A stretch of 64,000 bases of DNA from Pseudonocardia sp. T1-2H (GCF_038039215.1 NZ_JBBPCL010000001.1:5084001-5148000); one strand, 5' to 3'. Shown: positions 33,003 to 41,417, numbered from the stretch's first letter. Numbers and translations: made by a program. The notes: a model not told the origin generated them from the letters alone.

Positions 33003-34793
33003 TCAGCTCGTCCAACCCGACGCGACGAACGTCAACAGTGCAGCCGACTCCGACGGCAGACGCACATCCATCTCGTACTCGCCGATCTGCCCAGTCTCCG
33101 CGCCAGCGCGGGCGACAGCAGCAGCGAGCACCTGGTACAGGTCGGATCCGTTAGTCGGGTCGGCGACCGTCGAGAACTGCGCGACCGTAGTCCCGTGGCG
33201 ACGGACCGTAAGAGACAGCAGCGCCGCCCTGGGCATGCTCGTAGAGGGCAATTCGGTCGATGCTGATGCGGCTGCGGGCGCGCTGGGAGGGGCGGCAACG
33301 CGCAGCACGTCGTGACCGAGCCGCTCCAATAGTCCCCACTCGGTCAGAAGTACGAGCGACCGCTTCGCCGTTGCCAGGGACACTTCATGTCGGGCCGCCA
33401 GCTCGGCAGCCGGCGGCGCCGCATCGCCTGCAGCGAGCACCCCCTCCGTGATCTGGCGCGCGATCGCGGCCGCTACCACCTGGTACGGGAATCGCGGCGC
33501 TGCCCGGATTCGATCCGGTTCGGCGACATCGGCCGGGCGCTGCGGCATACCCGCGCCGAGTCCCTTCGCGGCGCGCTGGTCAGCCTCCGAAACCCAGGCC
33601 GTATAGGCCTTGAGGGTCGTCGTCCCGCCCCCGCTGTGGCCGAGCCGCCCGGCGACCGTACGCGGGTCTACGCCTCCAGCGATCAGCTCCGTGGCCGAAT
33701 AGTGCCTCAGCTTGTGGATGGTCGTCTCGATTCCCAGGCGCTTGACCATGCGGTCGTACCGCTGAGTGACGCTGTCGGGAGTCAAGAACGTCGAGCCGTC
33801 TGGCGAGCCAGAGAACAGGTAGCCGTCAGTTCGATACTCGAGCCCGAGCGCAGCGGCCCGAGCTCGTAACCGCTCGATGTGCCGTCGAAGCACCTCGACA
33901 GTCTCCGCGTCGAGCGCGATCCGTCGCTGCTGATGGGTCTTGAGGTCCGCCTCGATCCACCCCGCACCCGGCTCACGGCGAATGGCTCGGCGCAACCACA
34001 CCGTCTCTCGACCCCCGTCGAGGTCGACCGACGAGACACGCACTGCACACATCTCCCCGCGGCGCACACCGGTCGTCATCGCGGTCCAGACGAGCGCTCC
34101 CCAGTCCGGGTCACTCCACGACTCCGTGACGATCCGGGCCGCCTGGGCCGCAGATGGTGGCTGTGGGTTCGGCTTAGGTGCAGCCGGCGGCTCGGCCTGC
34201 GCCATCGGGTTCACGGCCAGCCACCGCCAACGCACAGCGCGCTTGTACGCGCCGGACAGGATGAAGTGGATGTGGCGAATCGTCGTTACCGCGAGGGGTT
34301 TGCACTGGTGGGGTACACACCGGCCATCGCACTCGTGCGCCTCTGCGACCCGGTGCTCGATCGTCCGCCGGCCCGAGCAGCGCCGGCGACACCTGCGCAG
34401 CTCCCCGTAGAACGAGTCGAGGATCTCGGCGTCGAGCTGGCCGACCTTCACGTGCCCGAGGACCGGCAAGATGTGATTGCGGACGTGCGTGCGGTACAGA
34501 TCCAGCGTCGTCGGCGAGCCTGCGAACTGGTCGAGGTAGCGCTCCAGGAGCTGATCGACGGTGGCGCTCGTGCGCGGGCTGCGCTTCGCGGCGACCTCGG
34601 CCAGCAGTCGGCTCCGAGCGGCCTCGGCCTCGCGCTGCGCCTTCGGGCCCGCCTTGATGATCTCTTTGAGGTAGTGGCGGCGCCCGGTGACGGGGTCGAT
34701 GCCCGCGTACACAGACACGCGCAAGGCGCCGCTGGGCAGAGCCTCGATACTTCCTCGTGCACGGCTCTGGCCAGCCGCGGTACGTCGCGCCAT
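33003..34793 (-). CDS. Tyrosine-type site-specific integrase with C-terminal GntR-like extension
   Basis: The protein has 596 aa. The arm-binding region (RGSIEALPSGALRVSVYAGI) is followed by a SAM-like core-binding domain with a Cys/His-rich insertion at 135-165 (HECDGRCVPHQC). The catalytic domain has Arg244 in TTGVRRGE, His360 and Arg363 in HKLRHYSATE, His386 in RLGHSGGG and nucleophile Tyr397 in LKAYTAW, so it is complete. From about 430 a winged-helix segment of GntR type follows (VVAAAIARQITEGVLAAGDA, then ELAARHEVSLATAKRSLVLL), then an unrecognised domain. It lies 89 bp from tRNA-Gly(TCC) and should catalyse integration there. Confidence 0.92.
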   Translation of the reverse strand: MARRTAAGQSRARGSIEALPSGALRVSVYAGIDPVTGRRHYLKEIIKAGPKAQREAEAARSRLLAEVAAKRSPRTSATVDQLLERYLDQFAGSPTTLDLYRTHVRNHILPVLGHVKVGQLDAEILDSFYGELRRCRRRCSGRRTIEHRVAEAHECDGRCVPHQCKPLAVTTIRHIHFILSGAYKRAVRWRWLAVNPMAQAEPPAAPKPNPQPPSAAQAARIVTESWSDPDWGALVWTAMTTGVRRGEMCAVRVSSVDLDGGRETVWLRRAIRREPGAGWIEADLKTHQQRRIALDAETVEVLRRHIERLRARAAALGLEYRTDGYLFSGSPDGSTFLTPDSVTQRYDRMVKRLGIETTIHKLRHYSATELIAGGVDPRTVAGRLGHSGGGTTTLKAYTAWVSEADQRAAKGLGAGMPQRPADVAEPDRIRAAPRFPYQVVAAAIARQITEGVLAAGDAAPPAAELAARHEVSLATAKRSLVLLTEWGLLERLGHDVLRVAAPPSAPAAASASTELPSTSMPRAALLSLTVRRHGTTVAQFSTVADPTNGSDLYQVLAAAVARAGAETGQIGEYEMDVRLPSESAALLTFVASGWTS

Positions 34794-34809
34794 GGGGCGA
34801 GCGTAACCG

Positions 34810-34833
34810 GGTTTCGCACCACATTTGATCCCA
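34810..34833. repeat. Putative integrase arm site, right end
   Basis: This is identical over 24 bp to 7693-7716, in the same orientation. It lies between the integrase start and the att core, 49 bp from the core. A short inverted copy (GTGCGAAACC, 34861-34870) lies nearer the core. The arm-site role is inferred from position and repetition at both ends. Confidence 0.5.
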
Positions 34834-34881
34834 TGCGGGGCGGCTCGCAGCGAGCCGGTGGTGCGAAACCCCTGGTCAGAG

Positions 34882-34926
34882 GTGGAGCGGGCGACGGGAA
34901 TCGAACCCGCGTAGCTAGTTTGGAAG
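34882..34926 (-). repeat. Proximal attachment core inside tRNA-Gly(TCC)
   Basis: The 45-bp sequence is identical to 7558-7602 and extends from 4 bp beyond the tRNA 3' end through the T arm to the anticodon loop. The match ends at the anticodon stem, which defines the crossover limit at that side. Confidence 0.85.
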
Positions 34927-34956
34927 ACTAGGGCTCTACCATTGAGCTACGCCCGC
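34886..34956 (-). tRNA. tRNA-Gly(TCC), integration target
   Basis: The minus strand gives a complete 71-nt tRNA: acceptor GCGGGCG/CGCCCGC, D arm AGCTCAATGGTAGAGC, anticodon loop TCTTCCAAA with TCC, and T arm CGGGTTCGATTCCCG. The discriminator is U. It is intact, so integration at its 3' end rebuilt a functional gene. Confidence 0.95.
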
Positions 34957-35139
34957 GTGCTCCGCGTAGCGGAACGTGGACGACGATACCGGACGGCCGG
35001 GAGCGGCTCTGCAGGCGGACCCGAAGACCGCGCCGGATCGCCTTCCGACCACGTCCGGCCTGCGGTACGTGGCGGCCGACGACACGCTGCGGGACATCGG
35101 CGGGCGCCGGCGCACACGGGCCGCCTACACTCTCCCCGA

Positions 35140-35216
35140 CGGGGTGTGGCGCAGCTTGGTAGCGCACTCGCTTTGGGAGCGAGGGGCCGTGGGTTCAAAT
35201 CCCGCCACCCCGACCA
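35140..35216 (+). tRNA. tRNA-Pro(TGG)
   Basis: The plus strand folds into a tRNA with acceptor CGGGGTG/CACCCCG, a D arm with GCAGCTTGGTAGCGC, anticodon loop CTTTGGGA giving TGG, and T loop TTCAAAT. The sequence ends in ACCA, so CCA is encoded. Confidence 0.95.
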
Positions 35217-35250
35217 GTCGGTCTGCCGTCGACCTGTCCGGCACCCGCCC

Positions 35251-36417
35251 TCACGTCCCGTTAGAGGTGCCGGTCAGGACCCCGAGCCCGTTGGCCACCG
35301 CTCGAGGCGCAGAGCCCGACGGGCTGTTCACAATCGAAACCGCCGGGGCGCCGGGCGCGCGGAACACCAGCGTGGAGGAGCCGCCGCCGTCGAGGTTCAC
35401 GGCGTCGTCCGAGCCCAGGTCGCGCAGGATCGCGGCGAGCTCCGCCAGCGTCGGGCCGACGTCCGTCTCCTCGTTGCCGTCGACCGTCACGAGCCGGACG
35501 TGCCGGCCGTCGGCGCTCAGCCCGACGGCGCTGCGGGAGGCCCGACCCGTCGAGCCGAGACCGTCGACCGGCTGTCCGTCGCGCAGCAAGGGCGTCGCCC
35601 CGACGGCCTCCTGCGCAGCCACGCCCGACGAGGCCCTCAGCGCGTAGGTGACCTGCACCGACTCCCCCACGCGGACGTCGCGCAGGGTCGCCGCTCCCTG
35701 GTCACGCCCGACGAGCGCGAGCTCGTCCGGCGGGAGGCGGCCACCACCCGGTGTGCCCGCCGCGACGACCCGTCCGGCGCGCAGGCGCAGCTCCCACCGA
35801 TCGGCGGCGCAGGGCGCGGCGGGGTCGGTGTCCGAGCCGCAGAGCGTCCGGCCGCGATCCGTGTCGCCCCAGTCCGAGGTGACGATCCCGATGCCGTCGG
35901 CCGGCACCGCGAGCTGGTTGAGGGCGCGGATCCGCAGCGGGCCGCGCGGGCCGCGCGCCTCCGCCGCAAGACTCAGCCGGTCGACGCGGACGACACCGTC
36001 CTCGCCGACGGCCAGGACGTACTCGGCCCCCGTCCCGGGGACCTGCGGTGCCAGCCGCCGTCCGGGCGGTTCCGCGGACTTGAGCGGCCGGCCACCGGAC
36101 ACGGCGGCTCCGGTCGGCGCGCCCGTGCCGTAGATGTCGAAGAAGTCGCCGTTGATCGCCGCGGTCGCCCCGGCGTGGTCCGCCAACGTCGCCACGGGGG
36201 CGCGCGCGGTGAGCACACCGGACGTGAGCAGCACGAGGCGGGCCCCCGGCATGGTCAGGTCGACCTCGACCACGTCTGCTGCCAGGCCGGCCCCGGTCGT
36301 GAACTCGCGGTGGGTGACACCGGACGCGGGCCGGGCGAGCGCGGGAAGGGGTGCGGAGACGGCCGCTCCGACGCAGAGGAGCACGAGCACACATCCGCGA
36401 CGACACCGTCCGCCCAT
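35251..36417 (-). CDS. Secreted phosphodiester glycosidase (NAGPA domain) family protein
   Basis: The protein has 388 aa. A basic N-terminus and hydrophobic stretch (CVLVLLCVGAAVSAPLPALA) form a signal peptide, so it is exported. The NAGPA-like domain shows TAAINGDFFDIYGTGAPTGA near 85-105 and the C-terminal signature AVNLDGGGSSTLVFR near 340-355, the two conserved blocks of the family related to the uncovering enzyme that removes GlcNAc from a phosphodiester. Bacterial members act on cell-wall or exopolymer sugars, and the substrate here is unknown. The ATG at 36417 gives a proper signal peptide. It lies alone between tRNA-Pro and the rodlin-like gene. Confidence 0.88.
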   Translation of the reverse strand: MGGRCRRGCVLVLLCVGAAVSAPLPALARPASGVTHREFTTGAGLAADVVEVDLTMPGARLVLLTSGVLTARAPVATLADHAGATAAINGDFFDIYGTGAPTGAAVSGGRPLKSAEPPGRRLAPQVPGTGAEYVLAVGEDGVVRVDRLSLAAEARGPRGPLRIRALNQLAVPADGIGIVTSDWGDTDRGRTLCGSDTDPAAPCAADRWELRLRAGRVVAAGTPGGGRLPPDELALVGRDQGAATLRDVRVGESVQVTYALRASSGVAAQEAVGATPLLRDGQPVDGLGSTGRASRSAVGLSADGRHVRLVTVDGNEETDVGPTLAELAAILRDLGSDDAVNLDGGGSSTLVFRAPGAPAVSIVNSPSGSAPRAVANGLGVLTGTSNGT

Positions 36418-36493
36418 TTCCGTGCGTCCCTCTCCGATCGGCAGAGGAATGCGCCGGACCCCGTGCGAGGTCCGGCGCGTTCAAAAATTTCGC

Positions 36494-36811
36494 TCAGCCC
36501 CCGTTGCTCCCCGTGAGAGTGTTGCAGGTGATCGGGGCGTCCGCCGCGGTCTGGGCGACCGGGCCGCTGCCGAGGATGCCGAGCACATTGCCGAGCCCGA
36601 GCAGCGCGGTGACGTCCGGACAGACGTTCAGGCCGTTCAGTGCGTTGACGTCGCCCAGGTTGACCAGACCGGTCTGCGGGCCCAGGGGCGCGTCGTCCCC
36701 GATGACCTGCTCCGTCGAGCGTGTGGGACTCCCCGCAGCGAACGCCAGCGGGCTCACCGCGAAAAGCCCCAGAACGATTCCGGACACGACGATTCCAGCT
36801 TTTTTCAACAC
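36494..36811 (-). CDS. Small secreted rodlin/chaplin-like hydrophobic protein
   Basis: The protein has 105 aa. It starts GTG at 36811 (MLKKAGIVVSGIVLGLFAVS) with an AGGAGA site 5 bp upstream, and the signal peptide ends at PLAFA. The mature part is rich in Gly, Asn, Leu and Val (TGLVNLGDVNALNGLNVCPD, VTALLGLGNVLGILGSGPVA) and holds two cysteines, in the style of rodlins and similar surface-coat proteins of aerial hyphae. No exact family is recognised. A strong isolated promoter would fit the 425-bp gap upstream. Confidence 0.6.
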   Translation of the reverse strand: MLKKAGIVVSGIVLGLFAVSPLAFAAGSPTRSTEQVIGDDAPLGPQTGLVNLGDVNALNGLNVCPDVTALLGLGNVLGILGSGPVAQTAADAPITCNTLTGSNGG

Positions 36812-37236
36812 GATTGTCTCCTGAGGGTGACGACACCCGGATCGAACCTTGGCGCCCGGTATTCCGCACCGATTCGCCCCCGACAGGAGAGAAGCTAACC
36901 GGCGCCTCGCGCGGGTGAGAACAGTCGTCCTTCGATCGTGTGGCCCCGCTGCGTTCCGCGACACCCGCCGGTTTGAACGCGGGCGGTCCGGGGCACGGCC
37001 GCACGTCCGAGCACGTACCGTGTATCACCGAGCGGCTTTCGGCGCCGAATCTCACGGTCCGTGATCGACGGACAACGTCCGACGACGGCTCGAGGTCGGG
37101 TTCGCAGGCAGCCGGAAGGCCTCGCCGATGCAGCGAATGAGACCCGTCGGGTGATCATGGCCGGGCAGGTCGAGCGCGGTCGCCGGACGGGCGCCGAAGG
37201 ACGGCCGCGGTCAGCCGCGCGGAGTGCTCAGGGGCC
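36812..37236. other. Intergenic region, no gene seen
   Basis: No protein-like frame or RNA gene was found in these 425 bp. The promoter of the small secreted protein must lie at its left side. Confidence 0.4.
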
Positions 37237-37380
37237 TCAGGCCGCGTCCCACTCCCACTGCTCACTCATCGCGCCGGGGCAGTCCGGGCACCCGATCTCG
37301 AAGCCCGCGGTCTCGTCCGCGGGCAGTTCTGCATAGGAGCCGCACTCGGCGCAGCTCCACCACACGGTCGTCACGCCCAT
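37237..37380 (-). CDS. Small zinc-ribbon protein
   Basis: This 47-residue protein has two CxxC pairs (WWSCAECGSYAEL and IGCPDCPGAMSEQW), a complete zinc-ribbon set. Such tiny ribbons occur in many actinobacteria without known function. It starts at ATG 37380, divergent from the next gene by 78 bp. Confidence 0.75.
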   Translation of the reverse strand: MGVTTVWWSCAECGSYAELPADETAGFEIGCPDCPGAMSEQWEWDAA

Positions 37381-37458
37381 ACCACCGAGGCTAATCACAA
37401 GCGTGTAGTTCGCAAGTCCGGTCTTGCCGCAGGGCGCACGGGTGGGCACTCTCGGCGA

Positions 37459-38493
37459 ATGGACGGACCTGCGTCGCCCGAGGATCCCGCGCTCGCACCC
37501 GCCCGCGTCCTCGCCGAGGACCTCCTCGCCGATCCGGACGCGTCCTGGAGCATGGGCACCATCGGCGCCCTCGCGGAGTTCACCCGGAACGCCGACGAGA
37601 GCGTATCGCGTGGTCCCGCATGCGTCGTCACCGAGCGCGGGGGGATCCGGTTGCGGCTCTCCGACGAGGTCGAGGCCATCGCCTACGAGACCCCCGCCGG
37701 CCCGGACCTGCACTGGAACCAGGCCGTCGCGTTCTGTCTGCCCGTCGCCGCCGCGCGGCGCAGCGGGCGGACCGTCGTCACCGAGATCGGGCCGGACACC
37801 GACGCGCTGCGCCCGCAGGACACCGCGGACATCCTGTTCGACCTCGGCCTGGACACCCCCAGCGTCGACGCCTGCGTGCGCACCGCCGATCCCGCGTTGC
37901 TGGAGGTACTGCGTGACGCCGAGGGCGAACAGCTCTTCACGACGCCGGCCGCGGCCGCGCTCGTCGAGCACCGGCCGCACCGGGTGTTCCTGACCGCGGC
38001 CGGACGCGTCGAGGTCTACACACCCATCCCTCCGCCGGAGGGCCGCTCGCCGCTCGGCCCGCACACGCACCTGCTCCCCCACCTGCTGGCGCGGGCGCGA
38101 GCGGAGGGACGCACCCACCCGCCGACCGTCCCGATCCCGGACGACCTGGTGCCGGTCGCCCACGTCTACCCGCCGCACCCGTCGGCGGACCACCTCGGAC
38201 GCCCCCTGCCGTTCGATCCCGAGCGGCTCATGGCCTTCCAGCGGCTGCTCGACGCGTTCGGGGACCCCGTTCTGGGGGTGCTCAAGGCCGGGGTGGTCGC
38301 GGCCGTGCGCGCCGGGCGGGGACCGCGGGACGACGAGTTGCCGCGGGATCCCGCGGGCCGGGCGGCGGTCTCCGTCGCGCTGCGGCAGCTCGCCCGGACC
38401 GACGGGTCCTCCGCGGCGTTCCACACCTGGCGCAGCCGCCACCGCGAACCGCCGGAACTGCTCGATCCCGAAGGCGATCCGCACGGCGGCTGA
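37459..38493 (+). CDS. Conserved hypothetical protein, cytoplasmic
   Basis: The protein has 344 aa, no signal peptide and no TM segment. It begins with ARVLAEDLLADPDASWSMGT, IGALAEFTRNADESV; the central part is mixed alpha/beta (AVAFCLPVAAARRSGRTVVT, EIGPDTDALRPQDTADILFD, LGLDTPSVDACVRT). The LGL.TPSVD.CVRT..P.LL..LR block looks conserved and may form a binding site. No catalytic motif is evident and the neighbours give no pathway, so the function is unknown. Confidence 0.75.
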   Translation: MDGPASPEDPALAPARVLAEDLLADPDASWSMGTIGALAEFTRNADESVSRGPACVVTERGGIRLRLSDEVEAIAYETPAGPDLHWNQAVAFCLPVAAARRSGRTVVTEIGPDTDALRPQDTADILFDLGLDTPSVDACVRTADPALLEVLRDAEGEQLFTTPAAAALVEHRPHRVFLTAAGRVEVYTPIPPPEGRSPLGPHTHLLPHLLARARAEGRTHPPTVPIPDDLVPVAHVYPPHPSADHLGRPLPFDPERLMAFQRLLDAFGDPVLGVLKAGVVAAVRAGRGPRDDELPRDPAGRAAVSVALRQLARTDGSSAAFHTWRSRHREPPELLDPEGDPHGG

Positions 38494-38715
38494 ACGCCGA
38501 GCGGACCGAGATAAGGTTAGGCAAAGACGCGCGGTTTTCCGGTAACGGTCCGAGTGAACCACGCGACTCCCACCCGGGGCGCGGCGCCGGACCCGGTTTC
38601 GATCGGGGACGTCGCGCAGCCACCCCCGGCGGCCGGGAGTACCCCTCCCTCACCGGCCGAAGGTCCACGTCGGCGTGCCCGCCGGCGTGGACCACCCGGG
38701 GGACTCCTCCTCGAT

Positions 38716-39495
38716 CTAGATGTCGTCCACCAGCTCGGCGATCGTCGACACGACGCGGCTCGGCCGGAACGGATAGCGGTCCACGTCCTCGGCCTTCATG
38801 ATCCCGCTCAGCACCAGCACGGTGCGCATCCCGGCCTCGAGCCCCGCCACGATGTCGGTGTCCATCCGGTCCCCGATCATCGCCGTGGTCTCCGAGTGCG
38901 CCGCGAGCCGGTTCAGGGCGGCGCGCATCATCAGCGGGTTCGGCTTGCCGACGAAGTACGGGTCGACGCCCGTCGCCCGGCTGATCAGCGCGGCCACCGA
39001 CCCGGTCGCCGGCAGCAGCCCCTCCTTCGACGGACCCGTGGGATCGGGGTTGGTCGCGACGAACCGGGCGCCCTTGTCGACGAGCCGGATCGCCGTCGTC
39101 ACCGCCTCGAAGCTGTAGGTGCGGGTCTCGCCGAGCACCACGTAGTCCGGGTCCGAGTCCGTGAGGACGTACCCGATGTCGTGCAGCGCGGTGGTCAGCC
39201 CGGCCTCGCCGACGACGTACGCGCTGCCCTGCGGGCGCTGGCTGTCCAGGAACGCGGCGGTGGCCAGCGCGGAGGTCCAGATCGACTCGATCGGCAGGTC
39301 GATCCCCGTGTGGCGCAGGCGGAACTGGAGGTCGCGCGGGGTGTAGATCGAGTTGTTGGTGAGGACGAGGAACGGGGTCGAGGTCTCCCGCAGCCGTTCG
39401 ATGAACGTGTCCGCGCCCGGGATCAGCCTGCCCTCGTGGACGAGCACGCCGTCCATGTCAGTCATCCAACACGTAATCGGCTTCGACTCCGGCAC
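38716..39495 (-). CDS. HAD-IIA family hydrolase (NagD-like phosphatase)
   Basis: The protein has 259 aa. Motif I is DMDGVLVHEG (Asp13 nucleophile, Asp15), motif II is LTNN with the nearby TPRD, the HAD-IIA cap is between, motif III lysine lies in VGKPNPLM, and motif IV is IGDRMDTDIVAG. NagD-type enzymes dephosphorylate nucleoside monophosphates or sugar phosphates. The GTG at 39495 keeps the conserved KPITCWMTDMDGV start. It is convergent with the upstream hypothetical and divergent from a membrane protein gene 97 bp away. Confidence 0.9.
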   Translation of the reverse strand: MPESKPITCWMTDMDGVLVHEGRLIPGADTFIERLRETSTPFLVLTNNSIYTPRDLQFRLRHTGIDLPIESIWTSALATAAFLDSQRPQGSAYVVGEAGLTTALHDIGYVLTDSDPDYVVLGETRTYSFEAVTTAIRLVDKGARFVATNPDPTGPSKEGLLPATGSVAALISRATGVDPYFVGKPNPLMMRAALNRLAAHSETTAMIGDRMDTDIVAGLEAGMRTVLVLSGIMKAEDVDRYPFRPSRVVSTIAELVDDI

Positions 39496-39591
39496 GTGCC
39501 GGAGCGTAGACCGGATGGGGAACGTTTCGTGCCCGATGCCCGTTGTGGAAGGCAGAGAACAGTCGTTTCACGAAGCGGAGTTGAGAACCTG

Positions 39592-40320
39592 ATGGGCACC
39601 GTCGTCACCGTGCTGGTGCTGCTCGCGATCGTCGCCGGCGTGGTGTACCTGGTGCGGTCGCGCCAGGCCGCGCAGACACGCGAGCTCGAGGACGCCAAGT
39701 CCGAGGCCCGGCGCTGGCTCGAGCGCCTCGGCGGGCAGGTGCTCAACCTCGTCGGGACGAACGAGCCCGCGAAGCAGGCCATCGCCGACGCCTCCGAGCG
39801 CTACAACGCCGCCGGCTCCCAGATGGAGCAGGCGAAGACGATCGCGCAGACCCGTGGCGTCACCGAGACCGCGTACGAGGGCCTCTACTACGTCCGGGCC
39901 GCGCGCACCGCGATGGACCTGGACCCGGGCCCCGAGCTGCCGCCGCTGCCGGGCCAGGCCCGCGCGGGCGCCGTCAGCGAGGACCGCACCGTCGAGGTCG
40001 AGGGGCAGGGCTACAGCGCCTCGCCGAACCCGTCGGACCGCAACTCGCACTACTACCCCGGCGGCAACGTCGCCGGACGCCCGGTCCCCGCGGGCTGGTA
40101 CTCCGAGCCGTGGTGGAAGCCGGCGCTCGTCACCGGCGCGTGGGGCGTCGGATCGATGCTGCTGTTCAGCACGATGTTCTCCGGGATGTCCGGGGTCGCC
40201 TACGCGGACGGCTACCAGGACGGCCTCGCGGCCGACGGCGGCGACGCGGGCGCGGACGCCGGCGGCGACATGGGTGGAGACATGGGCGGCGGGGACTTCG
40301 GCGGGGGTTTCGACTTCTGA
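39592..40320 (+). CDS. Membrane protein with Gly-rich C-terminus
   Basis: The protein has 242 aa. An N-terminal TM segment (TVVTVLVLLAIVAGVVYLVR) is followed by a helical region of about 90 residues (LEDAKSEARRWLERLGGQVL, NLVGTNEPAKQAIADASERY), a Tyr-rich patch (RNSHYYPGGNVAGRPVPAGW), a second hydrophobic segment (ALVTGAWGVGSMLLFSTMFS) and a Gly/Asp/Met tail (GGDMGGDMGGGDFGGGFDF). The layout resembles actinobacterial membrane proteins related to TPM-domain partners; the function is unknown. The ATG at 39592 is favoured because the TM segment begins there. A terminator follows. Confidence 0.78.
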   Translation: MGTVVTVLVLLAIVAGVVYLVRSRQAAQTRELEDAKSEARRWLERLGGQVLNLVGTNEPAKQAIADASERYNAAGSQMEQAKTIAQTRGVTETAYEGLYYVRAARTAMDLDPGPELPPLPGQARAGAVSEDRTVEVEGQGYSASPNPSDRNSHYYPGGNVAGRPVPAGWYSEPWWKPALVTGAWGVGSMLLFSTMFSGMSGVAYADGYQDGLAADGGDAGADAGGDMGGDMGGGDFGGGFDF

Positions 40321-40399
40321 CGTTTGCGGTTCACTCCGGCCGGGTACGAATGGCTTGACGCACTCGAGCCACGGCCGGTGAGAACCGACCCTTCCAGCC

Positions 40400-40440
40400 G
40401 ACCCGCCCGGAGAACGCTTTCCCGGGCGGGTCAGTGCTTT
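40400..40440 (+). terminator. Rho-independent-type hairpin after the membrane protein gene
   Basis: GACCCGCCCGG (40400-40410) pairs with CCGGGCGGGTC (40422-40432) around an 11-nt loop, followed by AGTGCTTTTCC. It lies 80 bp after the stop of the membrane protein gene. Confidence 0.7.
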
Positions 40441-40572
40441 TCCGGGACGATTCCCTACGCGACCTGGCAGCGCGGGCGGAAGAGGGCCTCGGCCCGAAAG
40501 ACGTTGCCCCCGCCCCGCGATCGCCGACCCCGTGCGCCGACTGCCCTTTCCGCAGCTCAGTCGGGGTTGTGC

Positions 40573-40604
40573 GCGGGAAACCTCGTTCTAGCGAGGTTTC
40601 CCGC
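40573..40604. terminator. Hairpin terminator before the glycosylase stop
   Basis: GCGGGAAACCTCG (40573-40585) and CGAGGTTTCCCGC (40592-40604) are a perfect 13-bp inverted repeat with a 6-nt loop. It directly follows the stop of the Nei gene on the minus strand and can terminate that operon. Confidence 0.78.
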
Positions 40605-41417
40605 TCACAGGGCGGGTTGGCAGGTGGGGCACCAGAAGAGGTTGCGGGCGGCGTGGGTCGTGGTGAGGACGGGCGTCCCGCACACCAGGCACGGCATCCC
40701 GGCCCGGCGGTAGACGTAGACCTCGCCGCCGTGCCGGTCCTTTCGGCCGGGTTCGCCGCGGCGCCTGGGGTCGTGCTCGGGCGCGACGGTGTCGATCCGG
40801 CCGCGCCGCACCCCGTCGCGCATGAGCGCGACGAGGTCGGGCCACATCACGTCGAACGTCTCGCGCGGTAGCGCGCGCCCGGGCAGCTGCGGGTCCAGGT
40901 GGTGCCGGAACAGCAGCTCCGCCCGGTACACGTTCCCGACGCCGGCGACGACGGTCTGGTCCATCAGCAGCGTCGCGAGCGGCGCCCGGGACCTCGAGAT
41001 CCGCTTCCAGACCTGCTCCGGATCGGCGTCGCGGCGCAGCGGGTCCGGCCCGAGCCGGTCCCGGATGGCCTTCACCTCGGCCACCCCGAGCAGCTCGCAG
41101 GCGGTGGGCCCGCGGAGGTCCGCGTAGTGCGTCTCCCCCGCCAGCCGCATCCGCAGCTGTCCGCGCGGCTCCGGTGCCGGTAGCTCGCCCTCGTCGAACG
41201 TGCCGTAGAGCCCGAGGTGCACGTGCACGACGAGTTCGGGCCCGAACCGGTGGAAGAGGTGCTTGCCGTGCGCCTCGGCCCGGGTCATGACCTGCCCGTC
41301 GAGCAGCGCCGCGGACTCCGCGAACCGGCCCTGCGGGCTGGAGACCGCCACCGGGCGTCGCGCGAAGAGCTTCTGGTGCAGCCGGGCGAGCCGGTGGAGG
41401 GTGTGTCCCTCAGGCAT
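40605..41417 (-). CDS. nei2: Fpg/Nei family DNA glycosylase
   Basis: The protein has 270 aa. It starts MPEGHTLHRLARLHQKLF: Pro2 is the catalytic imine-forming residue and Glu3 the proton donor. The helix-two-turn-helix contains VAGVGNVYRAELLFRHHLDP, and the C-terminal zinc finger is CLVCGTPV..FWCPTC. It excises oxidised bases and cuts the abasic site. MPEGHT-type actinobacterial proteins group with Nei2 (Rv2464c in M. tuberculosis), the basis of the symbol. It lies 6 bp after rpiB on the same strand, as in mycobacteria. Confidence 0.93.
   Translation of the reverse strand: MPEGHTLHRLARLHQKLFARRPVAVSSPQGRFAESAALLDGQVMTRAEAHGKHLFHRFGPELVVHVHLGLYGTFDEGELPAPEPRGQLRMRLAGETHYADLRGPTACELLGVAEVKAIRDRLGPDPLRRDADPEQVWKRISRSRAPLATLLMDQTVVAGVGNVYRAELLFRHHLDPQLPGRALPRETFDVMWPDLVALMRDGVRRGRIDTVAPEHDPRRRGEPGRKDRHGGEVYVYRRAGMPCLVCGTPVLTTTHAARNLFWCPTCQPAL

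Larger units (their letters stand above)
7558..34926. mobile_element. 27.3-kb genomic island flanked by tRNA-Gly(TCC) att repeats
   Basis: A 45-bp identical direct repeat (7558-7602 and 34882-34926) bounds the interval. The right copy is part of the intact tRNA-Gly(TCC) and the left is only its 3' half. A complete tyrosine integrase sits inside, with its start 89 bp from the right repeat. A 24-bp identical sequence near each end (7693-7716, 34810-34833) looks like an integrase arm site. The interior is rich in IS remnants, phage fragments and pseudogenes. No relaxase, FtsK/TraB-like, replication or excisionase gene was recognised, so the island is probably not autonomously mobile. Confidence 0.75.

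Noticed and set aside
38512..38530. TAAGGTTAGGC sequence resembling a DtxR/IdeR iron box
   Set aside because: Only one half matches the consensus, and the site lies between two convergent genes where no promoter is needed.
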